Below, in pieces: positions 1 to 22,092 of a stretch of 64,000 bases of DNA. The notes under the pieces are model-generated. The model was given only the letters and a program-made list of their open reading frames with translations. It was not told the origin of the DNA and made no database searches. The translations under genes were made by a program, and so were the position numbers. Source of the stretch: Pempheris klunzingeri (lineage: Eukaryota > Chordata > Actinopteri > Acropomatiformes > Pempheridae); assembly GCF_042242105.1 (NCBI RefSeq), contig NC_092020.1, positions 1,167,001-1,231,000 of the forward strand, written 5' to 3'. Numbering within the stretch: position 1 is the first letter of the stretch; the number at the start of each line of letters is the position of its first letter.

Positions 1-794
1 ACAAAAACTGTGGGTAGTTATTGTTCCACTGAAGCTATCATAATTAGAGCAGAGTGAGACAGGTTTGTCAGTCTTTGAGATACAAAGTAAGCATGCATAA
101 ATATCCTTCGTCCATTGTCAGATCTTTTTTTTTCCCTTTTTACCTCATTTGTGCAGGAATACTGGACGTGTGTCTCTATGCTATTTTTACTATTTTGCAT
201 GAGAGGCTTTTTGGATCAGCTGCCTTGTCATGTAAAACTCAGAAGGTTAAAGGTTAAACTCCAAAATGGAAGCTTACTTGTAAGATGGGTAAAAACACTA
301 GCAGCCTGTATGCTCACGTCAGTGGTTCCAAATGATGGGACTAGGACCTCCCCCAAGGGTCACAAGATAAATATAAAACTTACTATGGGTTAAAACTCTG
401 TTTATCTTTCAGACTTCGCTCAGATTTTACGTTTTCCCTGACAAATAATGTGCAGAGAAATAATCATTCTTTCATAAATGTTTAACATATTTAACCAGTT
501 ACAGGAAGATATGTCGGGGACTATATTTTCAGGTGTGGATTGATACACGTTTGGTGCACAAGTGAGTATTTATGGCACCAGGAAAGCGTACGGTGTGTGG
601 GATTAACTCAGAATAAACTACAGTGTCCATGTTAACCATAACAAAGGAACATGTGATCCACTTTCTGGATGTCTATGGCACAGACAAAGTCAACATATAT
701 CAGGCTTTGGCTACACAGGCAAATCTTGTTAGTAGGATCAATTCACTGTTGGTTTTGGATTTGTTGATAATAATTAGAAAAATATAGACTATTA
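1..794. other. region downstream of gabra6, no gene recognised
   Basis: This stretch lies beyond the gabra6 stop codon. It is AT-rich and has only short open frames, none of which resembles a known protein. Part of it may be gabra6 3' untranslated sequence, or could hold an additional terminal exon if the donor-like site at 856-861 is used. I see no clear repeat or RNA gene. Confidence 0.5.
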
Positions 795-5551
<4,757 letters not shown>

Positions 5552-6243
5552 GTAACACCAACTCTGCAGTCAGCTCTATGATCACCTCATAACGACACAA
5601 GGTGTGAGGCGAAAAATATTAAGAAATAGAACAAAAATAAATAAATAAAATAGAAGCGGAGTCTTTACTGGTGTCGTTAAAGTGACTGGTAGGTCTGCAT
5701 GAGAGCACAGGAGGCACGAAGGTAAGAGCAGTAATCTAATTAACAGATTAGTAAATCCACTCCATTTTTAGACAAACAGTGGATTCTTTTGGTTTCCTTT
5801 AAAGCCATTGTAAAATAATTAAAATTAATATAATAACTAAAACCACTGCAGCTCATCGATTTACACCACAGCATGTACAATAAAGTGACAACATTATGTC
5901 TTTTAGCTCAGGTGAACCTTGTGTTTCTGGCTGTAGTTCATTGTATCTCACAGCAGATGGCGCCATAATGCTGTTCACAACCGGAAGTGAACCCCCTATT
6001 GAGAGAAGAAGAAGAAGAAGTAGTTTCGAGAGCGTGAGGGAGCCAAACACAACATAACCATCAGATACTGACACTAAATTAACTTTTAATGTTCATAACC
6101 GGCCCCGCTAAGCAGTAGAAACAAGTGAAGAGCGGTGAACATTAACTGCGTGGTGAACTGTTAACTTAACTCGTCTGGTCCGTAGTTGGTTAACGTTAGC
6201 TAGCTGCGGTTAGCCGAGCTGTGAGCCGGTGTGAAGCCGCAGC
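5552..6243. promoter_or_regulatory. divergent intergenic region of gabra6 and nudcd2
   Basis: Only 692 bp separate the start codons of the head-to-head genes gabra6 (-) and nudcd2 (+), so both 5' untranslated regions and promoters must fit here unless gabra6 has further upstream exons. The nudcd2 side (6090-6243) is GC-richer and holds the GTTAGCTAGC-type words seen at other starts in this window. No TATA box is obvious. A CTCF-like motif lies at 5949-5964. Confidence 0.7.
5949..5964 (+). promoter_or_regulatory. candidate CTCF-binding site
   Basis: The core CAGCAGATGGCGCC agrees with the CCASYAGRKGGC type of CTCF consensus in forward orientation. It sits between the divergent genes gabra6 and nudcd2. 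The call rests on a motif match only. Confidence 0.4.
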
Positions 6244-7565
6244 ATGTCGGTGCACTTCGAGGAGAGGAGCGGCGTCGTCCCCTGCCAGACCCCCTGGGGC
6301 TCCTGGTACCAGACCATGGAGGAAGTCTTCATAGAGGTCAATGTGCCTCACGGGACGTCTGCTAAAGAGGTCAAGTGCCATTTGGGCTCCAGAGACATCG
6401 AGCTGCTGGTCAAAGGGGAGGAAATATTCAAGGTAACTTCCCAAGGGATTCTGGGACTTTTCCCATCTCCATATTCATTTCAACTAGTTAATGGAGAAAG
6501 GTGAAAAAGTCAATTCAATTTAAACGCTTTGTTTAAAATGGCAACACCACTGTGTACAAATACTACAAGTATAAGTCGTGCATTTTAATGTTTTCTTAAG
6601 AAAAAGTTCAGAAGTACCCGCATCAGTATAGAAAGCATTTATTTGATTTATTAATGTGTACATCACTGTTATGCTGCTGCAGGTAAAGGTGGGGCTCACC
6701 TTAGTGTAGCATATGAATCCTATCCTAATTTATTTGTTTCTTATGTTTGGGTTGTATTAATCTGAGTGTGCAAAGTTACAAGAGACTGAAGTTATTAAAG
6801 AATTTAGTGGAAAAAATACAATATTTACCTCTCAGTTGTGCTGTTGAAGGAGTAGCAGAAAATGGACTTCAGCCCAGCCCACAGTGGTGCCTCTTATGTA
6901 GTGACCTGTAGTGGTTTGAGTGCGATGTGAACACACACTAAGCTCACTCTCTTCTTGTTTCATTCTGTTAGGGAAAGCTGTTCGGCACCACCATGGCTGA
7001 CGAGGCCACATGGACGCTGGGTTGGTGTCATGCCTCTAAGTAACATTCCCAGATTTCACTTAAACGTAGAAAAACCAGCTTTATCTCAGGCCTGTTTACC
7101 TCTCTTTCTGCTTAGAGGACAAATGTCACATCCAGATCATTCTGATGAAGACAAACAGGGAGGCAGGAAACTGCTGGACCTCCCTGCTCGAGGGGGAGTA
7201 CTGTGCCAATGCCTGGGTCCAGGACCAGATGCAGAGAAAGCTCACGCTGGAGAGGTTCCAGCGAGAGGTTAGTTTGATTAAGGGTCAAAGTGCATGCAGA
7301 TGTAAGCTATTAGTAATGGCAAATCATGGCTGTTTTTCATTTAGTAATGTAGTTCTAATGTTTTGATGAATAAAGCCATTTTTAGAAGCTTATATAAACT
7401 CCTAAAGGAAAGTGAAAGTGGCACCGCTTGATAGAGGTAACAGGTCTAGCCTATGAATCAATTGCACTTCCTCTTTGCTAGAATCCTGGATTTGACTTCA
7501 GCGGTGCAGAGATCTCTGGAAATTTTGCTGGTGGTGGACCAGATTTTTCCAGTTTACAGAAGTGA
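6244..7565 (+). CDS. nudcd2: NudC domain-containing protein 2, 4 exons
   Basis: Small CS/p23-fold co-chaperone that works with Hsp90 and stabilises dynein regulators such as LIS1. Exons: 6244-6432, 6972-7020, 7116-7267 and 7482-7565, giving 474 nt and 157 aa, the same length I recall for the human protein. The start codon is followed by MSVHFEERSGVVPC, a conserved N terminus. The CS domain covers about residues 15-105, with the family words TPWGSWYQT, WTLED and NCWTSLLEGEY. The C-terminal part reads QDQMQRKLTLERFQ and then NPGFDFSGAEISG. All splice sites are GT-AG and phases close. The gene converges with ccng1 and shares a poly(A) region with it. In human, nudcd2 also converges with ccng1, so this pairing is old. 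Confidence 0.97.
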
Positions 7566-7845
7566 CAGACACCATGATGCCACAACACTGACGTACTTGA
7601 GATGTCATCTCTGCCTAATGGACACTGTCAGGACATCGATGGCAGGCAGAGGAACAGTGGATTCAGATTCAAAGATTTGCCTTCAGAACAGAAATACTGG
7701 GCGGCCCAAAGGACTTTATTTGACAAAGACATTTCCCAGCAGCCCTTTCATCTGTCTTGGCTTTTTTAAGGCCTTGTTTGACAAGACGCCTGTGGGATGG
7801 ATTGTGTTTTAATAATGAGAGCGATGCACACAGCAATAGCTTTTC

Positions 7846-7859
7846 AATAAAGTTTTATT
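7846..7859. terminator. palindromic bidirectional poly(A) signal, nudcd2 / ccng1
   Basis: AATAAA on the plus strand (7846-7851) and AATAAA on the minus strand (7854-7859) are separated by two bases in the near-palindrome CAATAAAGTTTTATTG. Plus-strand nudcd2 and minus-strand ccng1 converge here, so the signal can serve both messages, whose tails would overlap by a few tens of bases. Confidence 0.8.
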
Positions 7860-8756
7860 GAAAGGTACAAGTACATTGGTTGACCAGATGGTGTATTCAA
7901 TTATCCATTTTGAATTTGAGAACACATTTTATTTTTGTCACTAAATGAAACTTAAACTCAACAGGGAAACTGGCAAAGAAAGTGCAATACAAATTCCAAT
8001 CCACATTTCCACTGCAATGACCAATATTTTTTAGCGTTCTCTGCATAATTGACAACTGAAATACATGTAGTGCTTCACTCTTGTGTACACAAACCAAGAA
8101 TTCGTGAAAACAACTCATCCGTAACCGCTGACATTTCAGCTCAAAAGGTATGGTTAGCCATATGGACAGGTTTGTCATTAGCCTCACTTCACTGGAGAAA
8201 ACCAGAGCTCCCTCGCCATATCAACGTAAAAAAAAACAAAAAAAAAAAAAACATCACCTTGGGTAGGAGTGTGCATTCAGGACAGTTTAGCAACCTAGGG
8301 TGGGAGTGAAGGATTTTGGGCCTGATTTCTTGGTTCCATTTTTGCTGTTCACAAAATCCTTCTCCCTCCTCTTCCACATGGTGGACTGAGGACCTAGGTG
8401 GTTCTATACTTATTAGCTTAAAACCAGCAACCCGTTCCAGGAAACACCAAACACCGTGGCACGGATTTTAACAAGAACATACTGTACACTTTTGAAAGCA
8501 ACTCAACCATTAAAGTAAAACTTTGCAGGATGGTAGCACATGAGCCTTTCTGACTTTTGGAAAACCGTAACATTTTTCCTTAAAGAAATCCATCATCAAT
8601 GATGAAGATCTGTAAGGAAAATAACTGGAGCTGTACGTCAGTGACCAAACCGCAATAAGGTCTTCAAAGAGTTCCATCCAATCAGAGAACAAAGATCATT
8701 TGAGGTCAGTTGTAATTTTCCTCTGCGTGTAAGGTCACCCATGCGTACCGCCAGGT
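7860..8756 (-). other. ccng1 3' untranslated region
   Basis: About 900 bp between the ccng1 stop codon and the shared poly(A) signal, with no open frame of interest. A poly(A)-rich run lies at 8229-8251 on the plus strand. The extent is inferred from the first strong minus-strand AATAAA. Confidence 0.65.
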
Positions 8757-11005
8757 TTAACAAGCCGACTCGGGTATGGTGGGAAGATGAGCAATCTTGT
8801 AGTAGCTGTGCTTCAACTGACGTGCAGTTCTTCCCGAAATAGTCCAGCGAAGCCTCTGGGTGTTGGGCCTAGAGCACTTGGTGGTGGCATATTCGGCCAG
8901 GCATTTTCCAACTAGCTCCCGCACACAAACCAGGTCTCCATCTCTGATCTGCACAGAAGAGAGACACACAAAAAAGAAATGGTTTGTCACACAGCTGCAG
9001 CAACACAACAGTGGCTCTTAATGAGGTTATTGCAGATGCTGCTAAAGCATCAGTTATGTGAACTGGAGAATATATCTTCATTGAAAGAAGAACAAAGAAT
9101 GACACTTTGGCAGAAGTTTCATCCACAGTATGACAACCAATCATTGATCTGATTGGTTAGCCTGTGTTACATAGTGATAGACAAATGGTTCATCCTGCCA
9201 AATATTTTTTGATCATGCCTGCCTAACTAAACAAAGCTGCACTAAAACTACTGAAAAACAAAAAATGTTGATTCTGACTGTCAAACACATATTCAAGATT
9301 GTAAAAAAGGTTGGTACTTACATTCAGCTGCTGCTGGAGACTTGTCAGGGCCTCGGTTACTTTGTCAGCAGTCTCGGGATCATATTGTTCCTGGGCCTCA
9401 AAACACAGGAGAGCCAAGGCAAGCAGAGATGGCTGCAGAGAGACGGTGAACAGTGGGGCAAAAAAGTATTACAAATCCTACAATGTGATTTCCTGGATTC
9501 TTTCCCCCCCATTCTGTCTCTCATAGTTGAAGTGTACCTATGATGAAAATTACAGACCTCTCTCATCTTTAAGTGGGAGAACTTTTGGTGCACAATTGGT
9601 GGCTGACTAAATACTTTTTTGCCCCACTGTAGCTACTTAAGCACAAAAAGACTGCAGACACGGTAAACATGTTTGTATAGGAAAACTGGCACAGAAAACA
9701 CGACAGTACTTGTGAATGAATGAATATGCTTATCGCAGATGGCCTACTGTACACCTGGACTACACTAAAAATTATTCGTGTCAAATAGAAAGCCAATTGA
9801 TTTTCAAACCAATGGTCAGAAAAGTAGAACTGCTAGATGTCATTGTTAACATTATGGATTTGTTTAAAGCGTCATAATTCCAACTGGAAATAGGCCGTCT
9901 TTTGAAATGTTGGCAGAAAGTTATTTTGGCCTACCTTTATTTTGGAGAAGACAAATGAGCAGTGACAGGCTTTCAGCTGAGCCTCCAGTCTCTCAAGGCT
10001 CAGTATCTTCTTGCTGTAAAAAGAAAACGCTTGTAGTGTCAAGATTTAAACTTAATACGATGGATGTAAGGCAGAGCTCACTGGAAGAGACATCACTGTG
10101 CTTAAGTAGATTAATGACCAACAACTGACTGTACTTTTTAAAAAAATGTATATACTTAGAAGTTAAACACCATAATAGAGTTTGAGCAGAGGACGTTTAT
10201 ATTCCTTTTCTAACATCACATGTCTAAAATCTTGATGATTTCAAATAGGGCTGTGCCTGTTGGCCTTTAAAATATTTTTGGCTAGTTCTCTCTTTTAAGC
10301 CAGATATGGGAAGACATATTTAGTAGAGTAAATATAATTTTGTTGAGTCATGATTCAGCCCTGCAGGTGGCTGTGACCGGCTGTCCTTACCTCTCAGCAT
10401 CGAGCTGCTCCTGGATGTGGCTGTGGAAGAGGCGGAGAAAGCGGAGGGCTGTGGGGGCCTTCACCTTCCAGTAGAGCTTCTCCATTATGATCTTCTCCAT
10501 TCTCATCATGTCAGACACTGTAAAGCGATTCTGACTGATGCGGATCAGGTCGTTGGCCAGAGGCACGTTCTTCTCCTCCTCTGCGGACTTCACTGCAATG
10601 TAGAAGCAGCACAAGCCCACACAGGACAGGTGCTTTGGTTGGATCTGAGGAGGACAGGGAGAGGAAACTAGATTATAAAACAGCCTTTGTCATTTCTAGA
10701 CAGCGAACATGATTCTATCTGGCAGAAAAGTATTTACAGACCTTCATTACAGAGAGGAATCGATCCAGCAAGCTGATGGCCAGTGAGAAGGTCTCTGAGC
10801 TGAAACCAAAGAACCTGGTCAGAGACAGCAGGTCCTTCACCTCCAGCTCCCGCAGTCTGGTGGTCATCCTGAGGCCATTGTCCTGGGATGTCTCGATGAG
10901 CCTCAGGCCGCTCAGCTTTGGTTGGTATCGGCCCTCCAGATCTGTCAGGGCCTTCAGCTGAACAGCAAATGGCTGTGCTGCGGGTCCAGTCACTGTGTCA
11001 ATCAT
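8757..11005 (-). CDS. ccng1: cyclin G1, 5 coding exons
   Basis: Atypical cyclin, a p53 target that recruits the B' subunit of PP2A and affects MDM2 and growth arrest. Coding exons (minus): 11005-10742, 10644-10391, 10013-9935, 9432-9322 and 8948-8757, giving 900 nt and 299 aa against 295 that I recall for human. The start codon lies directly after an acceptor, so exon 1 is non-coding; a matching donor lies at 12266. The cyclin box begins around residue 50 (LRMTTRLRELEVKDLLSLTRFFGF). Later family words include VPLANDLIRISQNRFTVSDMMRMEK and the conserved C terminus SGRTARQLKHSYYKIAHLPTIPE. The donor of coding exon 1 is AAG/GTCTGT, weaker than usual. A Tc1-like miniature element lies 18 nt upstream of the acceptor of the fourth coding exon, and intron 1 carries a p53-type element. 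Confidence 0.97.
9451..9629 (-). mobile_element. Tc1/mariner-like miniature element (internal deletion derivative)
   Basis: 179 bp bounded by inverted ends CAGTGGGGCAAAAAAGTATT and its reverse complement. A TA follows the right end (9630-9631), while the left flank is AA. Read on the minus strand, the interior matches the start of a common fish Tc1-like family as I remember it (the stretch with GTCAGCCACCAATTGTGCA and CATCATAGGTACACTTCAA). The transposase part is deleted. It lies in a ccng1 intron, very close to the acceptor at 9432. Confidence 0.85.
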
Positions 11006-11864
11006 CTGAGCAGGTAGGGAAATAAAAAAAAAAATAAATCAAACTAAGACATTTCACTCAATTTCTCAATACTGATAATGTGATCAGGCTGTGTATGACA
11101 TAAAATATATGTAATACTTGGTAACATAAGGTATGACTTTACTTACACATATTAGAGCTAAAACAATTTGTCAATTAATCGTCTAATGGCCCATACCTGT
11201 ACAATTAAAGGTGTGTCTAACATGCATTTCTAGACACTAGAATAGGACACTGGTTGATATGGTTTCACTCTACCACTGTCAAATAAGTCAAGCCTGTGAG
11301 CAAAGTCACAGAAAAAGACAGCAGTTATACAATTATTAGGAAATAATCATAAATGAAATCTAACAGATGTTAATATTTCACAACATATGGATAAAAGATA
11401 CAGTATCTGGCTAACACCAACCATCCTGTTATAGTTGGTGATTAGTTTTGCTCCAATTTAGAACAGCTGTACTTGAAGAAGATTAATTCTTATAGCACAG
11501 TAAAATGTGTTAATTTAATGCAGTTTACTCATACGAATATATCTGAATGGAGGGATATGTGTTAGTCAGGACTATCTGAGACATGGGAGCGTTTCCAAAT
11601 TTGTAAGTTATCAAGTAACAAGCCTTCCCTAACAGCTGTCATTGATCTAGGCTCAACTGGGCTGAACAGGGATAAGTTACATAACGGGACCACATCAAAC
11701 TAAGTTTCTCACAGTTCAAAACAATAATTAAACACAGTTACGCTCATACAGGTTTATTAAGATATGTGATTAGCTCTGATTTGGAGACGTTTTTCACAGT
11801 CAGAAAGTGGATGTGAGTCTTTATAATGAATTGATCAGGCCCTGTGTGAGGCTGAGAGGACCTG

Positions 11865-11884
11865 CGTCATGTCGGGACATGTTC
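11865..11884. promoter_or_regulatory. candidate p53 response element in ccng1 intron 1
   Basis: Two decamers with CATG cores abut with no spacer. The second, GGACATGTTC, is a perfect RRRCWWGYYY half-site; the first, CGTCATGTCG, matches at 7 of 10 positions, giving 17 of 20 overall. It lies in intron 1, about 380 bp from the donor of non-coding exon 1. CCNG1 is an established direct p53 target in mammals. Binding here is inferred. Confidence 0.55.
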
Positions 11885-12266
11885 TGCCGTTCACACCAAT
11901 GGAGAGCTAGCACGGTCTACTCACAACAACAAACACAAGCGGTGTAACACACTTTAAATCGCACCACTGTGGCTAAAGCTGTGACACACGACAATGTGGG
12001 CAATTAATTAATTTAGTTTTGTGTCTAATGAGGGCAAACGACAAACTAATCTGACGTTAACGACGTACGCTAGCTGTTAGCTACCGCCGCTAACGCTAAC
12101 ACAGCGTTACATCAATGTTCAAATGGTACACAGCGTTAGTTTAGTTACTTTTGAGCTAAAGACGACGACATGACGAGGTGTTTCAAGGCTTCAAATACTC
12201 AAATATCACTTTAACTTCTACATGAGGTGAGTTTCCATAACACAGAGTGAAGACTGATTAACTTAC

Positions 12267-12680
12267 CTTGAGTCAAGTTACGTTGCTTTTAATGTGGTGG
12301 AAAAATGAGCAGTGGAGAAAATCCTCCGGTCGCTTTGGCAAGCGGATGAAAGGAGGTTTAAAACACAAAAAAGTGTAAGTATGAACTTTCGCTAAAGAAA
12401 GTTTTAAGCATAGGTTAATTTCTGCCTATGCACACCCCCCTACCCTTGGCGTAAGGCGACGGGGAAAAGGGCAGTTCAGGTTTTAATGCAAGCATAAATC
12501 CAAGCCCATGCCCGAACAAGATGAGCTGTCATTGGTCGTCGGCGGGTGACGTTTCTGAATGTAAGTTTCAATTGGATACTTTTGCAGCCATTCACAATAA
12601 AGGCCCGCCCTACACGAGGTGGAGGACCAATCACAGCTGAGGAGGCGGGGCATGACCGAAAAACGCAAACCTACCATGTC
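12267..12680 (-). promoter_or_regulatory. ccng1: ccng1 non-coding exon 1 and promoter
   Basis: A consensus donor (CTCAAG/GTAAGT, minus strand, exon end at 12267) marks a non-coding first exon. Upstream, at 12520-12660, are GC-rich stretches and several CCAAT-type words (ATTGGTC, CCAATCA). No TATA box is clear. The exact transcription start is not visible. Confidence 0.6.
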
Positions 12681-13139
12681 CCCTGTCTTATGATGTTGGC
12701 CTTAAAATGACTAGACTTTAAATAGAACAGCACAGCAATAGGAGTTCAATACATTGAATTGAATTGAAATATAATATAAACTGGCATCGTTAAGTTTCTT
12801 CATTATATTAATGTTCAATAAAGGAGAAGTCAAGAAAAGGTGTCACATATTACAAGATAGGGAAAATGACAGAGAAAACAGCAAAACCATGAAAACGTAC
12901 AAAAAATGTGCAGGATTGTTTAGAATTTCATACACTGATTGTTTTCATAACCCAGACAGACAGACAGACCATGCTGTCTGTTCCCCGTTCTAAATGGAGG
13001 CCTGCTGGCAGGTTTCTGGAACAGTCTGGAAGGAACCTGAACCTGCTGAGACCACAGATTATCACAAGCGGGTGCCTGTCCGCTTCCTCTGCCTTTACCG
13101 TCTAAAAGTGCAATTATGGAGAGAACAAGGTGCGTTTTC
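12681..13139. other. short interval between ccng1 promoter and sept8 3' end
   Basis: AT-rich, with a short GACA repeat at 12955-12968. The two small plus-strand open frames show no recognisable protein. It separates the tandem minus-strand genes sept8 (upstream) and ccng1. Confidence 0.45.
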
Positions 13140-13158
13140 AATAAAGTAACTCTTTATT
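13140..13158. terminator. symmetrical poly(A) signals, probable sept8 3' end
   Basis: Minus-strand AATAAA at 13153-13158 is the best candidate for the sept8 poly(A) signal. A plus-strand AATAAA at 13140-13145 mirrors it across a 7-base centre. No plus-strand gene is recognised immediately to the left, so the symmetry is unexplained. Confidence 0.5.
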
Positions 13159-16100
13159 ACATCAGGATATACAAATCTGCAAGGGGCCCACACAGACCCA
13201 CCATATAGACCTACTGACATTAAGAGATTTAATCCTGAATTTATATATATATTCAGGATTTTTTCATGTAACAACAGTACATATAGATTTTGTAGTTTAA
13301 AGCTATGAAATGCTTCTAACTAGATCTTTTGACACACCATAAAAGGTTGACATGTTAGTATGATAGGGCACCTTTTACAGTGATTAGATATAATATTTCT
13401 ACTATGATTTAAAGTGCTTATAAATCATAATGTTCAGTCCGTACAACATTAAACATCAATATCATGTCACTTTATAATATAGATTTCACAGTGTAAAATC
13501 AGTCAAAAACTACAAGCAAAACATGACGAATGGAAGATGGCAGCACGTTTACAATACAAAAACTGAGCTTTTGGCAAGAGTTTTAAATACTTTTAGGAAT
13601 GAAGGTTAGGAGCCATGCAGAGACCATGCTACAGAGCGCCGCATCAGAGCTTAAAGGAGAGTTTAGTAGACATGGAAGACTTCAAGTTGACTCACTTCCA
13701 GGGATGTTTAGTGCATTTCTAAAAAAATTATTTCACGTTGTAAAAATAATACACTTGATTGTTAGTCTGTGATCTTTTGTTGTGGTGGAAATTCTTCTAA
13801 TTCAAATTTCTTCCTGAGGTTAAGGAGCACGCAGATGGAAGACTAAAGAAGCTATGAAAGGGAAAGAAAAAGCATGTCATTCATCTGAACAAGCAGCTCA
13901 ATACATTCATTAAGGTCACTAGACAAACCTCAACAAGATGTGAAATATAAAAATCTGTTGATGACAGAGTTTAATAAGCGTTTTGTTATTTGCTCTGGTT
14001 GCTGCCACTGAACTGAGCGTTAAAACAAAAAGTGAAACTTGAATTAAATTAATAACACTCTCATAGAAACACTGTTGACCAATCAGAAACATGTCCTGGT
14101 ATGTCACGATGACCACAGGGGTGATATGAAATGCTTTGAACGACACAAATGACTGACGTGATGGAAGTCCCAGAGAACTGAAGGGGTTCAGCTGACCAAC
14201 AGATGAACTGATGCCATGTTTGATTTTCCATTGTCATTATTTATTTGAATATAAATGAAGGCAAAATATTTGACTCCCTTCCATTCTTAATGTAAATTAA
14301 TTCAATTATTTTCTTTATAACTTTGCATAGTCTGGTGTTAGACATCACACCTCAAGCTACCAACAATTAAAAAACAATTATCCACATTATTAGACATACG
14401 GTCTTAAAAATGCTACTGGTGACTATTCAACTGGTGAATAACTGCATGTATAAATACACACAAACACTTACTCCATGTTAATACATAATATAACTCACAA
14501 CCGTCACTTCAATTGAGTCAGTAACTGAAAGTCTCCTGTTTCTATTAAGTCAGAGTGTGTGCATCACTGAGAAACAGCCTTTAAATTACAGTAGGAGATG
14601 AACACACATTCATGGCAAGAACATAAAATAACACAAGCTACATGTTATGAAAACAGTCCATGGATTGTGTGTCTAGCAGAGTCAGCATTAGGGACAAATT
14701 AAATACACTGAGCAAAGCTACCTTTTTGATCCACAAGTACACAGTGGCTTATACCGTCACATTATTCAGGCTCACATACGTGCATAGTCACTGTGACACT
14801 ATGTCCACAAATACAGTGTCAGGAAGTATGAATGTCAGAAATGACAGTCTCTCATTCCCATGCTGACGGCAGACACATTCCTGGTTTCCCTGGATGTTTG
14901 ATCCTTAAATCAACTGAAAGGGGAAAAGAAATAAGACAAAATATGGATAAAAAGAAAAAAAAGGTGGATTTGGAGGTATGGCAGAAATCAAAAGAATAAA
15001 TCAATGAAATGGGAATGCAACAGTGTTTGGGTTGTAACTTCCTTTCCAAAGGCCAAGACTTTGGGCTACGTTCAGAGTAAGAAATCAGCTTGTTTGAAAA
15101 ACCTCATGGATCTCCACGTTCATTTAGGCCACATTTATGGCTGCACTGAAATCAGATTAAAGCTGACGTTGTTGAGATGTTTCTAAATCTGATCGCTCCA
15201 ATCAAAGGTTTAAACGGACTTCAGGGTCACATCCAACAGGACACACAGCTCTGACAGCATGTCTAGAGCACAGCTAGCCAACCATGACTGCACCACCAAA
15301 AATGGTTGCATATAAAATTCAAACCTTGAATATTTTCAGCACCTGAACTCTTTTAACATACAGTCCTAATCCTGGATAGAGTCCTTTATATCATCCCGTA
15401 AATGCTTTGAGCATGCATTTAGTGAATGCATTTAAATATATAATAATGTTTTACTGCTTTCTCCATAACTGGGTTACACAGCATAGCCAGAAGAAAGATC
15501 AGTTAAAGCCTTTTAGAGGTCAAACATACAGTAGAATACTGTTGAGACTTCCATTAATAGTGAACATGTTTACATGAACTGGGCTTTAGCTCTTCACATT
15601 TGTTTCTACTGTATTTTACTTCTCATTAAGGCACTTTTGTTAGTGTGGATTTTCAAGGCTAATCCTGAGCTTCACACTGTGTTTGGATGTTTTGAGCGTA
15701 CATAATCAATCCTGACGAATGATGTTTCCACCTGCAGAAATGATTACGGCTCTACGCGGGTCATCTGAGTATCAGACCGGGCGAATGTAAACAGAAGTGC
15801 CCCCGCCTGAGATGCAGTCTGGCAGGTCAGCCCGCAGAGAAATGAGCGTCAGGCTGTGTCATGCCAAGCTGTGACCCTTCCTACAATGTCTGGGCACACA
15901 GTGTCGGTCTGAATCTGTCCCTGTATCAGTTCCTGAGCCAACATGGCTTCTAGGAAGATAACACTATCTTATTAATCACATTGTATGTCTTCCCCTCTCT
16001 GTCCAATCACCTCCACACAGACTGGCTTAGAGAATACATGCCCATGGCTTGTGAATATAATGCACGTGTGGCATTTAAACAATTATCCTTCAATGGCTTC

Positions 16101-16213
16101 ACAAATCTTAGTGTTATTAATATTTAGAGACATTAACAACTCTGACAAACCATGGTGTAAGACAGAAGCCACTCCAGCAGCGATACAAATCAAGTACACA
16201 CAGAAAAACAGAC
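13159..16213 (-). other. sept8: sept8 3' untranslated region and alternative terminal exon
   Basis: About 3 kb of non-coding DNA between the sept8 stop and its likely poly(A) signal. It holds a perfect 10-bp hairpin at 13231-13260 and an acceptor whose exon begins at 14913. Joining the donor that overlaps the stop (16217) to this acceptor gives AAT TGA, ending the protein in DKDKKN, the ending I recall for mammalian septin 8. Without splicing the protein ends DKDKKK at the TAA at 16214-16216. No other coding exon is supported. Confidence 0.55.
13231..13260. repeat. perfect 10-bp inverted repeat (hairpin)
   Basis: AATCCTGAAT and ATTCAGGATT flank a 10-base TA-rich loop. It lies about 75 bp upstream of the sept8 poly(A) signal on the transcribed strand, so it would fold in the 3' end of the message. 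Confidence 0.8.
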
Positions 16214-21890
<5,677 letters not shown>

Positions 21891-22040
21891 CGTGAGAAGT
21901 GGCTGGATGTGTGCAGGAATTATCTGCGCTCAGCCAGACCTGCGCTCCACATCCACAGGGACACACTCACACTCACACGGCTTTCAATATGGCCACTTGG
22001 AGGCAACACCCCCTCGGTGCTGGAGGGCACATTACAGCAG

Positions 22041-22092
<52 letters not shown>

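Noticed and set aside
6955-7366. 105- and 73-codon plus-strand frames near nudcd2 exons 2 and 3
   Set aside because: They read through introns; the spliced four-exon model reproduces the full-length conserved NUDCD2 protein.
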